DNA from: Orthonyx spaldingii
Lineage: Eukaryota > Chordata > Aves > Passeriformes > Orthonychidae
Assembly (NCBI GenBank): GCA_013397795.1
Contig: VZTJ01004014.1
Span: forward strand, 695,367 to 759,366
Length of the DNA: 64,000 nt
Direction: 5' to 3'
Of the stretch, positions 1 through 13,800 are shown piece by piece (position 1 is the first letter of the stretch; each line of letters starts with the position of its first letter). The position numbers and the translations under genes were made by a program. A model generated the notes under the pieces. It searched no databases, had not been told where the DNA came from, and was given only the letters and a program-made list of their open reading frames with translations.

Positions 1-1659
1 AATACTACCAAAAAAAAAAAAAAGGTTATGTTGTTTTGTTTGGCAGATACCAAAACAAGTTTTGGGACGTGCCAGTTATTTTCTAATAGGTGGAAATGAA
101 ACTGAACACTTTTTGCTGACTTGATATTCCCTTATTTAGAACTGTTAAATTTCAGGGCTTGACCTATATTAACTTCATCCAGAGAATAAGGTTGTCTCAG
201 CCTATCTCAAACTACATTGAAGCAAAATCTGCACTCTAAAACAAATTTAAGCTTTACAGTGTAGTTGAATCAATACTAGCACTCTAATAGCAGCTATATC
301 AGAACTTTGTCCACTGTAACAGTTTTACTTCATGTCGTGAAATACAGGAAGCTGTGAATGATGAATCAGAAAGACTTGCTGAATTCCCAAAAGACTGCAA
401 CAATACAGGAAATACCACAGATCTTCAATACACACCTTGATTATCTAAAATACTAATTCAAATGGTTTGTTCTCCATCTGTATTGCAACTGATCTATGTT
501 TAAAATATCTTCATAGGCACGGTTTATGTATATACACCCACTTGTTGTAAAAGGGAAAACTAACCTGTACTTTAAAGAAAAACTTAAAACTTAAAAAAAA
601 ACCAAAAAAAAATTATAACTGGTATTACATAAGAAACCCCCACTATCTTTCCCTTTCTCTCTTTTAAATCCTTATGAAAATAAATAGGTCACTTTTTACT
701 GAGAAATGCTCAAGGGCTAAATAATATTCTTTTCCTCACTCACAAGTTGTTATAATTACATTAACCACAAAGCAACAGCTACAAGAACATAATTAAAGCC
801 ATAGTTTTAAAAGATGAAACAGAACATGTACTCCCCTCATAGACTCAGCTATCCTTTAAGAAAGCAAAAATTACTGCACAGAACAGGGAGAGCAATGAAG
901 TTCCATAACATGCAAGAAATCTAATTGAGGAGTGAAGCTGCTGAGTTTAAGGAAAAAGATAAATGTGCTTGTCTCTCTTCCTTTCCCATGCACCCAGTGT
1001 AATAAGGATTCAAAGCTATACATCAATTAACAAATCAATGAAATTTCTTCTGCTGCAATTTCTTTATAAATTCAGATAGGATTAAGCAAGCACAGAGACC
1101 TCAAGGCAATAGATTACATTTAATCATGAAGTTTCTTCTTCTGTCAAAAGAGCTGCTAACCATTTCACTTCAACTAAATATATTGCAACATGCATGTATA
1201 CCCACATATAGTGCAATACTTTTGCCATTAAACTGTTCACTTCTTTTGAAAATTTACACAAATTGTTCAATCTCCATTGTTAATTATGGACTGAACAAAG
1301 AAAACCCAGACTGTCTAGCTAGAAGTTAGCTGGGAATTAGACATAAATAATTATACAGGTGGTGTATGTTGGGAGGGACAGCGCACAGAGCTTTCTCCGC
1401 TTTAGCAAATGAGGTTTCTGCTGTTTTTAACTACAGCATCTTTTAATCCATTAACATGGCATTACCAGTAAAAACAAATCAGCCTCTATAGAATCAGGCT
1501 GGTCAGTATGCAGTCAGTAACCACAGCCGGTTTAGGAACGTGTAATTCTGAGCTGAACACAGTCCCCCAAACCTATTAATCATCCATTAGTTAGCTTACT
1601 GCTCAAATGAGCAATATCTGAAGGGATAAAAGAGAGGGAAAACAGCATCAAATACTTAC

Positions 1660-1683
1660 CGCTCAGCACACAGTTCAGCATTT
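1660..1683 (-). other. Candidate cryptic micro-exon or end of an alternative exon
   Basis: On the minus strand a strong donor (AGCG|GTAAGTATTTG) is preceded by a possible acceptor TTGCAG at 1684-1685. This defines a 24-nt segment that enters and leaves in phase 2, the same phase as the surrounding APBB2 intron, without a stop. A second acceptor (TTTTTCCAAG) would give a 63-nt version ending at 1722, which in that phase contains a stop. The last codons read Ala-Glu-Arg, and Glu-Arg is what the known FE65 mini-exon adds at this exact boundary, but no AG precedes a 6-nt version here. It may equally be chance or the end of a first exon from the CpG block. Confidence 0.2.
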
Positions 1684-2059
1684 CTGCAACAGTGCTCTCC
1701 TGAAGGTTGTTAAGTGTCAGCTCTTGGAAAAAGAAATCTGACTTGCCTTTGTCACACTAGGAGCTGTAATTTGCCTTGCAGGCATCGACACAGTAGCTTT
1801 AGACTAATAGACCATAGCTTTGAAAATACAGCTCGAGACAAAGGCTACACTAATGCAAGACTGTTGTCTGGGGGGGTGGAAGGGGGAAGGGCTGAGGTTT
1901 TTTTCTTGTCACTTTTTAAGTTTCTTACCTTTTTGTTGCAGCAAACAGGAATTAAATGCCAAGCACGTCATACACAAACACCCAAGTCAATGCTCTGACT
2001 GGTCCCCGTCTCCGTTAGTGTGTATCTAGGCATCAGATGATGCAAGTGCACTTGAGGCA

Positions 2060-2360
2060 GCCGTGTACTTGTACTTCAACGACGGGGGCCAAATACCCCT
2101 GAGAACAGCAGTTCATTCATTTTGCATCGAACTGAAGCACATCATGTCAGCTCCCACTCTCCTCACGGACTGTGCACGCTTGTGTTTGCCGGCTCCAGCT
2201 GTGAGCGAGAGGGAGCTTCTCCCCGGGAGGCCCGCTCCGTCAGGGGTGTGTCTTTTCCTCCCTTCCCATCCCTGCTACCGTTTGCGCGCTCCCTGCGCTC
2301 CGACCCGCAGAAGAGGTGGCTCTCCTCCCCCCGTTAACGAATCTTCACTGCTACGCATTG
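2060..2360. promoter_or_regulatory. CpG-rich block, candidate intronic promoter or enhancer
   Basis: Roughly 300 bp with a CpG density far above the rest of the window; I count about 15 CpGs between 2180 and 2350, including TTTGCGCGCT, CTGCGCTCCGACCCGC and TCCCCGGGAGGCCCGC. The rest of this intron is CpG-depleted. Such blocks in vertebrate introns are often alternative promoters or enhancers; I see no clear TATA box. A strong splice donor on the minus strand lies about 400 nt away (at 1659), which would suit an alternative first exon of APBB2. Function is inferred only. Confidence 0.4.
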
Positions 2361-4890
2361 TGTTTCTAGCCAGCAAACTTCAAAGATTAATCTTTTGTGA
2401 CAGAAGTAATCTTTCGGGGAAAGCTGAAGTGCACAGGGAGTCTGCCCCTCTCAATTTTCCAAAACCTCTGCAAAGCATTCACAGCGTACCTCTGTACTGA
2501 ATGCAACAGAGAAAGAAAGTCTCTTTTAAAAGGCAACAAAGATTTACAGCTAAATCCAAAAATTCAGACACAAGTAACAACTTCATTTACTTCCATGAAA
2601 TTACATCTGCTTATGCTGGAAGTGAGATTTATCCTTGAGCTGTAAAAACAAACACACCAAATAATTTGATTTTCCAGAACTGGCATATGCAGTAATTGTA
2701 AATTCATTTTAGAGGTGTTGCTTGCACTAAAGGTTACAGTAAACACAATGGTCCTGAAGCTCTAATTTTTATATGGCAAAACTCCCCATCAAATGTGCTC
2801 AATCAGCAACAAAGAGCTGCTTCTGGCAGACACTGCACTTTAATGTGTCAGGGCTTAAACCCCATTCCAGGTCATTCAGCTTTCACAGCTACCTGCAGCA
2901 TTGCACATCACTCCTCCTCAATGCAGCGGGGAGACTGGGGGAAGGCAAACTCTGACCAAGGAACAGCTACAAGTTTGCAAGGACATGGGTCACCACCCTG
3001 CAAGTCACTCTTCTCCATCCAAGGGAATTTCTGCTTGAAATGTTCCAGCAGAGCTGTCCGTGGGATCACACCTGTCCTCTTCAAGGAAAATGAGCCAACG
3101 TGAAAATGTCCACCAACGAGTCTCTTTAAATTATCTGAACCCAGCCTGAGTGAAAGTAGAGCAGGAAACATGACCATGGATATTTCCACCAGCAGAGTGG
3201 GAAGGGTGAAAATCAGTTAAGGACAATTTTCTGGCAGTCACTTCTTTCAGCCACACAGATGCATAAGGAGCAGGATGTTTTCTTCACCACCTAAATATAC
3301 ACTGAGAGTCTAGTGAGGTTCCTTCCTTCCTTCCTTTCCTCCGCTTATCATCAACAAGGTTTGACAGGACCAGTTATGCTCAAGCAACATCCTATGCCAT
3401 CCCAAAAGCTTTCCATTGATTACCAGGGAGTAAGAAGAGGGAATTTAATAAACAAATCTGTTGATGCTGCCTAGGATAAAACAGCTCCAGCTCCTCCTTG
3501 GATGTGCTGAATGCCCAATGCTAAGAAGTATTCAAGTAATAACTTTTGCACTGTCCAAGGAACTCTCAAAAGTCTTGACACTAATGTGGAATTCACTTGT
3601 GGGGAAAGAAAGGGGCATTTTATGGACCAAGTGGCACCTGACACTGGTTAATACAGTAAAATATAAATGCATTACATTTATAATCTAGGCTCCAATATGC
3701 ATTCAATGTAACTTCATTACATTTGAAAATGAGGACACAATTAATTTGATAACTATTCACTATTACAACAACCCTCTTCATTGCTGTTGTCCTCTTTTAG
3801 TCTTGGTAAGTAGCATACAGGAGGATATGGTAGCCTTCCAGCTGGCCAAACAACAGCACTCATGAGAACTCTGTCAGACTTCTACTTACAAGGCTTCTAA
3901 GGAGAGAAGCCAGATTTTGCCATTTTAATATGCTGGAATGGTTTGTGGGAGAGAACTGCTCTTCTCTGATCCTCCTTCAGTGTGAAGAGAGGAAAAGAAA
4001 TTCAGCAAAACTTTATAAAACTGTAAAAAAAGGTATAATTAAAACTAAATCCCAGTTTTCAAGTTATTAGCTGGCTTTTCAAAAAGTGAACTGAGGTTAA
4101 ATTCTAATCCTGTGTTGGTTTTGATATTTTGTTAGATGCCACACTTACTGCCTGTGTAACTGTCAGTAATGATATGGCTCGGTACGAACATGTTTCAAGG
4201 AATAACTTGCCCTGGCTTCAGCATTTCATCTTCCCTTGCCCCACACTCTCTGTTCCTCCAAGTTTGTTGCTTCCAGTTGCTATTTATGAAAAGGGCGACA
4301 GATTTACCTCTGCCACCAGATCTAGGAAAATCTCCTACAGGAAAATAGGGCTTGACCAGCAGGCAGTTTCTGAAAATGAAAAACAATCTGGGCCAAATGT
4401 CTTCCTATTTGGCACAAACAATTTGCTTAGTAACTACAACTGTGTCATTATGGCAAAACCTAGTTTTACCAATTCTCAATCACACCCAAAAATAAATTCA
4501 AACATGAATTAAAAATTTTAGATATAGGCTTCAGGGTAATGGTAGTGGCATCTGATTTCCGATTTCTTCCAGTTTACTTGGTCAAATAGCTGTATTCTGA
4601 AAATGAAAGGTGAAATTCACACAGAAGTCTTCTTTCATGAACTGTGTTATAAAGAATAATCATCAATAAGCTTTGAGACCAGTCCTGGAAGTCACAGAAC
4701 TCCACACTGGCTGCCAAGTCTGGCTGACAAGCTCTCCCTAGCAACAACTGCTACCAGAAACACAGTGAAACAATTTCCAGGGCAAACACCACACTGAGTC
4801 CCATTTCCCACAGCCAGCCAGGCGCTGTGAACTTACAGCCAAATCCCTTGGCAGGGAGGATCTTTGTACTGCAATGTACCTGCCCACTGC

Positions 4891-4908
4891 AAAAAAAAAA
4901 AAAAAAAA
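4891..4908. repeat. Poly-A tract (18 nt)
   Basis: Eighteen consecutive A. No retrocopy was recognised upstream of it, so it is listed as a simple repeat. Confidence 0.95.
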
Positions 4909-7900
4909 GCTTGCAGCAAGTAATGGGTCAAATTTACACTGACAAAAACATCACAAGCAGCCAGCCCTGGCAAGGTGAAAACTGCCCAGGAGAGCTCTCA
5001 GCTCACAAAGACCTGACAAATTCAACTCCTGCACTGCCAAAAGTGCCAAGTCAAGGTAGAAGGGGAGTTTTGGGCATGCCTGGTGTGAAAATAACTCTCG
5101 TTGTTCTAGGCTCTCCCACCTGTCATGTGCTGCCCTCTCATGGGTCCACAGCTGGGTTCTATTTCCCAAGCTGCTGTGTTCCTCACTGGGCATGAGGTTC
5201 AGCCAAGCTGATAATGAGGGAATGGGTATTTAACACTGTGAAGAATCTGGGCAGATCTCCATGCATCCACAGCAATGATGTGCCCGACTGTCTGGTTAAA
5301 CTGCCAGTGAACAGCAGGGCACCTGAGTAAATGAAATTAGCTTATCCTCTAGACACAGGGGTGGAACCGTGTTCTCCCCAAACTGATCAAATATTCCCAT
5401 TACATGGCCAGAAGCTGCATCTCAGAGTGAAATACCAAGTATCCCATCACACACAGGCCATGTAATAGTAGCAGAGCTATAGATGGGCTGAAGAAACAAA
5501 AACATTATCAGCATTTCCGATCCTCATACTCCCCCTGAGCATGTGCAAGGACTAGATCCAAGGGTTTTACATACACAAAATTCTGAAGAAAAAGGAAAAT
5601 GAGTTTATAACTATGGGACTTGGATTCAGGTTGCAGTTTGTTTCAGTCTGAGCAAAAGGAAAATGATATTACAGCAACATATTCATGTTGTGAGGCCAAG
5701 AGTGTATTTTAGTCAGTCCTAACAGCTGCACTCACACTGCTGGCTCACAACTGTACACTTGCAGTCCTACACTTGAGGTAAAAGCAGGAGCAGGTTTGCA
5801 TCCCAGCTCATGCCCCTGCAGCATTCAAAAGCTCCACTTCTGCCCTACAGGAAGAGAACCAAATGCTTCCCAAACTAGCCCTGCCTTTTGCTCTTCTGAA
5901 GCATCTGTCCTATCCCTGACACAAAACACTTTGACATTTCCAGGAAACAAAAAGTTAATCCTTTTTGCAAAACTCAGAGCACAACAATATTGTTTTGTCT
6001 TTAACAACCTAGAAGCTTAAAACCTCCCCTCATTGTGATCATCTACTTCCATCACAAATTATCAAGCACTAACAGTAGTGCCAATCTTCTAATTTATCTG
6101 AAATTTCCTATTATTTTTGAAAAGAGAGGAAATAAGGTGAGAGGCAAGTGAGGAAACATTTCAGAAGGTTTAAATCCTGGATTCAGACAGGTATATGAGA
6201 ATCTCCACACATGTCACAAAATGAGTTTCCAAAATCCATGGATGGATGAAGAAAATATGAAATACTACCTTGAATCCTAAAGACTCCAAAGTGACAAAAT
6301 TAACGTAACATTTATGAATGCCTGAGTTGGCAATACTCCAGCAGAGCTTTGTTTGTTTTTTTAAATTAAGGCCCTTGAAGCCATATATGTAGTTCATAAA
6401 TGAACAGAGGGCAAGAACAATTGCTCAGTTTGCTTTGTCTAATTCATTTCATTATGTTCCTGATGGTGGCTGAGTAAAAGCAGAGATGAAAAGCTATTTT
6501 CCTAAAAAAAATATATACAAGTGTCCTCCAAATAGAAAAGAAAAAAAAAAGGAATGTTCCTTAGTCATTTATTTTCTTATGGGTGTGGGTACTATTAATC
6601 TTAAACACATGTTTTAGATTACATTGTTGGAGATACACATATGAAGTTCCTTTAGGTCCTTCAGACACTGCAAAAAAGGAACAGGCAGAAAATAAGCTTC
6701 TTAATCAATGAAGAAAGACTGATGAAACACAACTGCAAAGCAAATGCAGTTCAATACACCCTTAGCAAACTGAATTGCACCTGCAATAGCTTGTCAAAGG
6801 AAGGACCTTCACTGCTCTGAGATTGTCTGCCATAAGAACAGGTGGGCCCTTCCAGTCTGAGCTACTGACAAGCAATTCTGTAAGTAATCTACAGTACCTC
6901 TTTCTGCATCTTGTCGACAAATACAGCATCACTGCAAACACTGCAGTGTCAGTATGAGGTATCCCAGAACACAGGCAAGCTCAGTTTCACAGGTTCTTGT
7001 CTGAAGTGGAAAAACTCACTTCACTGACGTTAAACATAGGATCAGGAGAATACTAGCTCAAATATTGAAGATGGCCACCTCGCAGACCTTTAACTGTTTC
7101 ACACTCTTTTAAAATCCACAGTAGGCTCCTTACTTTTCCTCCTGCTATTTTTGTTTTTGTATGAGAACCTTAGTTCTGCTAAAGAAATAACATTTACACC
7201 ATCCTGATGGCCCCTGAGGTACTACATTGATTTTGCTGAGCAGTATTCAGGTCTTCGAGGTCCATTTCTGTAAGTTATGGACTAACTCAACTCACGGCAA
7301 AGATAATAAAAAACTGCCCATCAATTATAAGGGGAATTTGGTCAAAATCAGGGTGTACAAGGGTACATCCAGCAAACTTTGAAATCAATAAAGGTGGAGA
7401 GAGGGGAACTTTAAGCAATAAAATATTGAAATTTTAGAGATAATTGAGTTCTATGTTTAATGCATCATTCAGATTACAACTTGAAATAAATTTTATGGGA
7501 TTAAGATGAATAACATTTGTGTGAAGATGACCATCATCAGAAGAGATATAATGCATACAGTTTTTTCAATGTCACTAAGCACAAATTTCTTTAGAAAAAA
7601 TACAGACGTTAATGTAACGATTTCTAAATGCAAAAACAAGTCAGTCAGTAAATAAATCCCTAAATGTTTAAGACATTTGAATTATCTGTTGACAAAAATC
7701 TTTTTGTTTGCTCAAATTAATGGTGAAATTTCTGCTAATCAATCTGCACATATCAAAGAAGCTTCAGCAGGCAGTCTACCTCCTTTGCCAGAGGCCAAAT
7801 TGTGCTGGATACCACTGACAAACAAAGGCCCTTTTTCCTGGTGGAGCCAGTGTTAGGAAAGAAGCCAAGATACCATTCTCAGAATTAAAATCCTGAAGTG

Positions 7901-10471
7901 AAAATGCTTTCTAAATACATGGAATGGATAAGACAGTATATGCTATGATTTACATAAAAATGCCCTGCATATAAATATTTGAATTGCAATCAGCTAGTAG
8001 CAAATGTGAAAAAGCATCTCAAGGCAGATGCGACACTTAAATAATTGAAGTGGTAAATTGATAGCAAGAGCATACTCTTATACTTTAGAGGCACATTTCA
8101 AATTATTTTATAAGTGCAGGTAGTCAAGTTTGTGACTGCTTAGAGAGAGACACAGGACAGTCTGTACCTTGTTTTACTATTGCATACAGCAAATGCCAGA
8201 AGACATTCAGTGGTCTACAAATACGTAGACATGTCACAAGTTCTCTTGATATCAGGAAAACACTCATGCAAACATCAATTTTACATAAGTGGATATAAAT
8301 ATTTGTACAGTAAAGGTGTATATAGAAACATCCTACCCCTCTCTCTAACCCACCAGGACAATAATGGCATAAACTGTTTAGACAGGTAGAGCTACACAGG
8401 TCACTTTCTGTCTGTACTTCTGATTTTTAATTTGCTACTTTAAAGACTGTGAATGTCCCATATTTTATTAATTAGCATAACAGTGAGATAATAGAACGAA
8501 ATACTTTCTACTGCACAAAATATTTTTTCCTCTCAATTATTTTTCAGAAATCATTTGCCTAGTAACAATTTTTAGGAAGTCAAAGTTTTGCTTATGATAG
8601 AAAAAAATAAGCAAAGTAATTACATGTCTTGCAAAAGGTTGACATTTTCAAGTGAACCACCACACAACAGAGAAGTCTTTTACTGCTCATACAAACATAC
8701 TACAATCAAAGTTGCAGAGAGCTTTATGGAACTTCTAGACAGCAAGGTGTCAGTAAGCATTCTTAGCACAATTTTTCTGAAAACATTGCTCTTTTCTTCA
8801 ATGGCTTATGCTCTCTGTGGCTTTCCTCCTCAGAAGGTTTTCTATATGTCCACCTTAGTACTAACTGAACAGCTTCAATATACATTAGACTAACAGAGTG
8901 AAATCACTGGTGGACTAATTTGGTTTTCTCTCGTGCTACAGAGACCTTACACTAGAAAGTGTCTTGAGATGAGAACAAAAAAATACAGTAAAGCTGCTAT
9001 TGGGTTTTTTTGTTTTGTTTCATTGTTACTTAATTATTTGACAGCCATTTATTCCATAGATGGCCCCCTCTATACACAGTCCCTATGTTGGTATAGCCTC
9101 TGAGAGATGTGTAATTACATGTAACTTCAGCACTGCTGAAGATAAAAGGGATGAATGAAAGTCAGGCACCTTCAATTGACTCCAACTGGTTTGGGAAGGA
9201 AGATGCTATTTTTTGTTTGGAGAGGAACCTCCTTGGAGAGGAACCAGCAGAAGGTGTATGCACCCAAGTGATGACAACACAAAGTAGATCAGGTAAGTTT
9301 AAACCAACTTTGACTGTGAGGTAAGGTCAAATCTTCTAACTGGGTGTTGAAATCTAGGAGGGTTGTAGAGTCTGGGAGTAAGATGGATGTTTTCCGTTGA
9401 CAGCTACAGAGCTGGACAGCAGCTGATTTTTGCATCACTTGCATCACTGTTTTGCCATGGAGTTGAAGCAGCAGTTAGAGAAATCCAGCCTGGACACTGC
9501 TTGAGTAACAGACAGTGAAAAGAATAGTAGAAGAACTCATCAGATTTCCACCCCAAACTGGCAGCCAATAGCTCTCCTGAGCCACAGACACTTTCACATG
9601 CAGCTCAGCTGTTCTCAAGGGACCTCTGTGATAACCACTTAAGCTCACGGATTACCCTAGCTGTATCCTAACGTGTTTGAGTTTAATAGCTGAAATAACA
9701 GGGAATGTGTGGAGTTTTTCTAGCACAAATTTGTATAAAGGCTTTAAGCCAGGGACTCAATCAATATGCCATCTTATTAATTGAGACAACCTGACTATAG
9801 TGCAGTGGTTATCTGTAGTCTACTTCTAGACATATAATTTGTCTTACCCGAAACTTTTACAGTTGAATAATTTCAAGTGCTATTAAAAAAGCTTACCTCC
9901 CAAAAGAAACACTAGATACAATTCCCAAATTATATTCAGTATTTGCCATGAATTCCTGAAAACAAATACAGAATAGTAAAGATATTCTACAGTAAATACT
10001 GAACAGGGTTCTGTTTAAGGTGACTAAGCATTCATTGATGCAAGCTCAAGCCACTAGCAGAGAAAGTGACACATTTTAAATGATTGTCTGGTTATTGTTT
10101 CCTAATAAGACAGGAAGCCTCCCACCATTTCCCCCCATTTCTCTAAAAACAAATGCCTCAGCAGTACCCTGAGCTCTCCTTCATAGGCTTCCCTGTTCCT
10201 GCCCCACCCTCCCAATGAAATCCTTTCAGTTCTCTGCTTCTCTGTCCCAATTCCCTTGCTCCATGAGACTTCTCTGTACTTGTGCTAATCTACCATTACT
10301 ATGCTTTTCCACTGCTCTTTCTCCACTTAAGCATTTTCAAAGGCTACCAAATATTTATAGCTCCATGGCCAAAATTCTCTCTAAGCATATCCTTTTTTCT
10401 CAGCTGCAAATCAAAGGGTGACTGCATTGTTCGTAAGCACTTGAGCTGCTCTCAGGTCTCACCTGTAACAG

Positions 10472-10895
10472 ATGTTGAAGGGTCTAGAAGTTAATCCTGT
10501 GAGGAGAGGCTGAGGGAGCCAAGCATGTTTAGCCTGGAATAAAAGAGGCTCAGGGATGACCTGATTTCTCTCTACAACCACCTGAAAGGAAGCTGTAGCC
10601 AGATGGGGAATGGTCTCTTTCCCAGGCCAACCAGCAAAAGGACAAGAGGACATAGTTGAAGCTATGCCAGGGAAGGTTCAGGTTGGAGATCAGGAGGAAT
10701 TTCTTCCCAGAAAGGGTGACTAGACATTGGAATGAACTGCCCAGGGAGGTGGTGGGGTCACCATCCCTGGAGGTGTTCAAGGATGGACATGGCACTTGGT
10801 GCCATGGTCTGGTTGACAGGGTGGTGATTGGTCTAAGGTTGGACTCAATGATCTCAGAGATCTTTTCCAAAATAATTGATTCTGTGTTTCTATGT
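10472..10895 (+). mobile_element. CR1 LINE fragment, 3' end
   Basis: The sequence carries the diagnostic 3' portion of an avian CR1 element in order: GAGGAGAGGCTGAGGGAGCC, TTTAGCCTGGA, CAGGCCAACCAGCAAAAGGA, GAACTGCCCAGGGAGGTGGT, CTTGGTGCCATGGTCTGGTT and TTGGACTCAATGATC, ending in a degenerate ATTCTRTG tail. It is 5'-truncated, as nearly all CR1 copies are, and retains only the end of the ORF2 region plus 3' UTR. It lies in the same orientation as the window, antisense to APBB2. Stops and small changes show it is inactive. Confidence 0.93.
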
Positions 10896-13800
10896 AATAA
10901 TTTTTCATCTCAGTGACATTACACAGAAAGGGTAGAAGGATGCTGCCCCAACACAGTAGAAGCCACCAGCAATAGAAAGCCATTGGTGCAAAACTACAGG
11001 TGTTTCAAATTATGTAATATTTCAAGTTAATACCAACCTATTTCAATGCATCTTCGGTCTACCGTATCTTTCCTGTTAAATCCTGAAGCTAAAATAAACC
11101 AGTTTAATGAATCAAAGTATGAATGCACACATGCAGCTTTTTGCACCCACTTAACCATATTTGCTTGAAAACACATTAATTCTGTAAGCTTGACTGGATT
11201 CCCCCTTTCACAGCTGTATTGTTTCGTTACTCCCTCCTAGAACACCCTGCAATTCCAAACAATCATGTCAGAAGCGAAAATGCTACCAAAACATACAGAA
11301 AAGGATATTCAGATGCAGCTGGCTTAGGGAAGAAGAAAAAGCAAAAGATAACTGTAAAAACCCAGCTAAGAAGAGAGGTCAGAAAAGCCAGTAAAATCCT
11401 TTTCCTCCAGTGTAATCCTTCACCTGTGCCCTATTTATGTGATTCCTTACAGTATGTTTTGTCCTTATTCCAAGGTTACAGGGACCGAAGGGAATAGGCA
11501 ATATTGATTAATGGTGTTTCAGAGATTGAAGAGCTCAGCTGAAATTACACATTCTTTGAGAGGTGTTATCTTTTCAGAAGAGCAGGTGCAAACACAATTT
11601 CAGTTTTAATTTATTTTATTTTCTGCTTTTCTTGACCATGTTGCTAATGCAGAAGAGAAAGTTTATTATTCATTATCTTGTGTAGTTTGATAAGCTTCTC
11701 TCATAAAATTGAAGAAAGACTCAATCTCAGAGCGCATTCAATCATCACCTCAAAGGGAAGGCAATCCAAAAAACCTTAAACACCTCCCTGAATGATGCAG
11801 CTAGAAGCCACAATGCATCACTGAAGCCTGTTGTGTTCCTTGTACACAAAATATTTTCTGAAAAGGTGCATGATAAATTACAGACAAAAAAAGATATCCC
11901 AAACACACTAAAATGGTATTTACTGTCTTTATTTGTTTTAGCTTTTATTTGTCTAATTAAGGCCAGGTATCCCTGCTAAAGTCTCATGTCCACACGATAG
12001 ACAGGCACTGGAGCTCAAGCCAGGTAATATCTGTAAGTACAGTCTCAGCTGGCACATGCAGAGTGACATCAGACAGGCAGTCGACTTGCACCACAGCTTC
12101 CACACTCCTCACTCACCCTTTTCTGCCCTCTAACAAAGCAATTTTCAGCCAGACATGTCCCTACCCCTCTTAGCTGGACACACACTCAAAATTAAAAAGA
12201 AAATATTTAGCCTGCTGTAGCACTGTTGTTCAATTGAAATTTTCCAGTTCTAGATATCTAGAGAAAGGTTCCTAAATCTGAATTTAGACACTTGATTTTC
12301 AAAGACTGTGCATGTGGAGATCTGACTGAAGTCAGTGGACAGCACAGGTGTTAAACACTTCTGAAACCTGGACATTTTTGTTAACTGTGGAAAAAGCAGG
12401 ACAGCACCCTATGTTTAATTCCCCATATTCTGAGGAATTTGAGCCATAACTTTACATCATTTCTTCCTCATTTTCCACAGATTTGTCCCATTTTTGTCAC
12501 TTATATCACCCCAGTAGTTTTCTCTTGTCCTAACAGCCCCTGAGATAACAGAGCTCAGGTAATTTGTCTTGTAATTAGGAATTTCTTCTCTTTCAGCTTT
12601 AGAGGATTATATCCATCTCACCTGGGGCATCTATACATTCAGTTGTCTGCTCTCACTTTCTGAGACAGCTTGAGCCTCATGTTTGGTGCATCCATTTCCC
12701 TACTTTCTTCCAGGTCCTGTCTGCCTTTCTCCCCTTTTTGAATCTCAGTTTCATTTTATTCCTATGTCTAGGCAGCAGAAAAACAGCAGCAGTTTAGAGA
12801 AGCAGAGCAATGGACATCCACACAGGTGAAGGGATTCCCACCATCCCCACCTGATAAAATGGGCATTATTAGGGCAGAGGAAGGAGCACAATACATTCAC
12901 ATCATCCAGTCAGAGCATCTGTGATCAGAAAACCCAGTATCAGAGCATGTGTCTCTCCCATCACCTAAAAAGCACAAGCAACCAGGCTCCCTCCTCCACC
13001 TGTCAGGAAAATACACAAACTGTACATCAAAACCAAACCTGTTCCATGTGGTGACAAAGCTAGTGGATGAATAAAGACATGCTATGTGTTATGTCCAACA
13101 TACCAGGTGCCTACCCTATCCAGTTCCATATTCAGTGCCATCAAAGCTGTCTCCTGAATTCACCAGCAGCCTTCCTTGCCAGCTAACCACAGAATATTTC
13201 AGCTGGATATACTGCTGTTGTATGAAGTCATCACAAGAGAAGAAACTGTGACCTTTCAGGCAATTAAAGTCCTGTAGATTTTTTAAAACTTGGGGTGGGC
13301 TTTGGACTGGTGGAAAAGCAATGAAGATAAAAGAGGATTCAGGGAAATGCGTTAACCGAATCTCATTTACAAAACTGATGGGCCATTGCCTTTTCTCTCT
13401 TTCTTGTTAGTGAGCTGCTCAGAAAGCAAAGGGCATGCACCAGCAGTCCAGGAGGAGAGACAAAAGCCAACCTGAGGAATGATTAATGTATAGTCATGCA
13501 GCTCACAAGTGAAAAGAACAGCCCTTTTACAGCCTCAGTAGGCTGAGGCTATAAAAATGCTTTTAACGACAAAGAGAAAAACATGGCATGTATGGTTTGT
13601 TAAGAAGTAAACACAGCACTGACAATTATTCACTGATGCACCTGTGACACCTCCATGTGACAATGACTTTACTGATCTTGAAATCAAACTATCTATGCAA
13701 CTGCAAGGACAGTTCTTATCTACAAATAATACTAAATGAATCATGACTGTTTTCAGTACAGCAGGAGAGGAAGACTGTACAAAGGACAGTGGTTTTTCCT

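Noticed and set aside
2063..2500. 145-codon plus-strand open frame
   Set aside because: It overlaps the CpG-rich block, where stops are rarer because of base composition. The peptide shows no domain, and overlapping frames are open too.
2908..3189. 93-codon minus-strand open frame
   Set aside because: Considered as a missing APBB2 exon, but it shares no residues with PTB1 or PTB2 and has no matching splice phases.
4129..4512. 127-codon plus-strand open frame
   Set aside because: Composition looks like random AT-rich translation, with no motif. Several frames of this length are expected by chance in 64 kb.
10550..10916. Overlapping open frames on both strands
   Set aside because: They lie entirely in the CR1 fragment and are read in the wrong frame or on the wrong strand.
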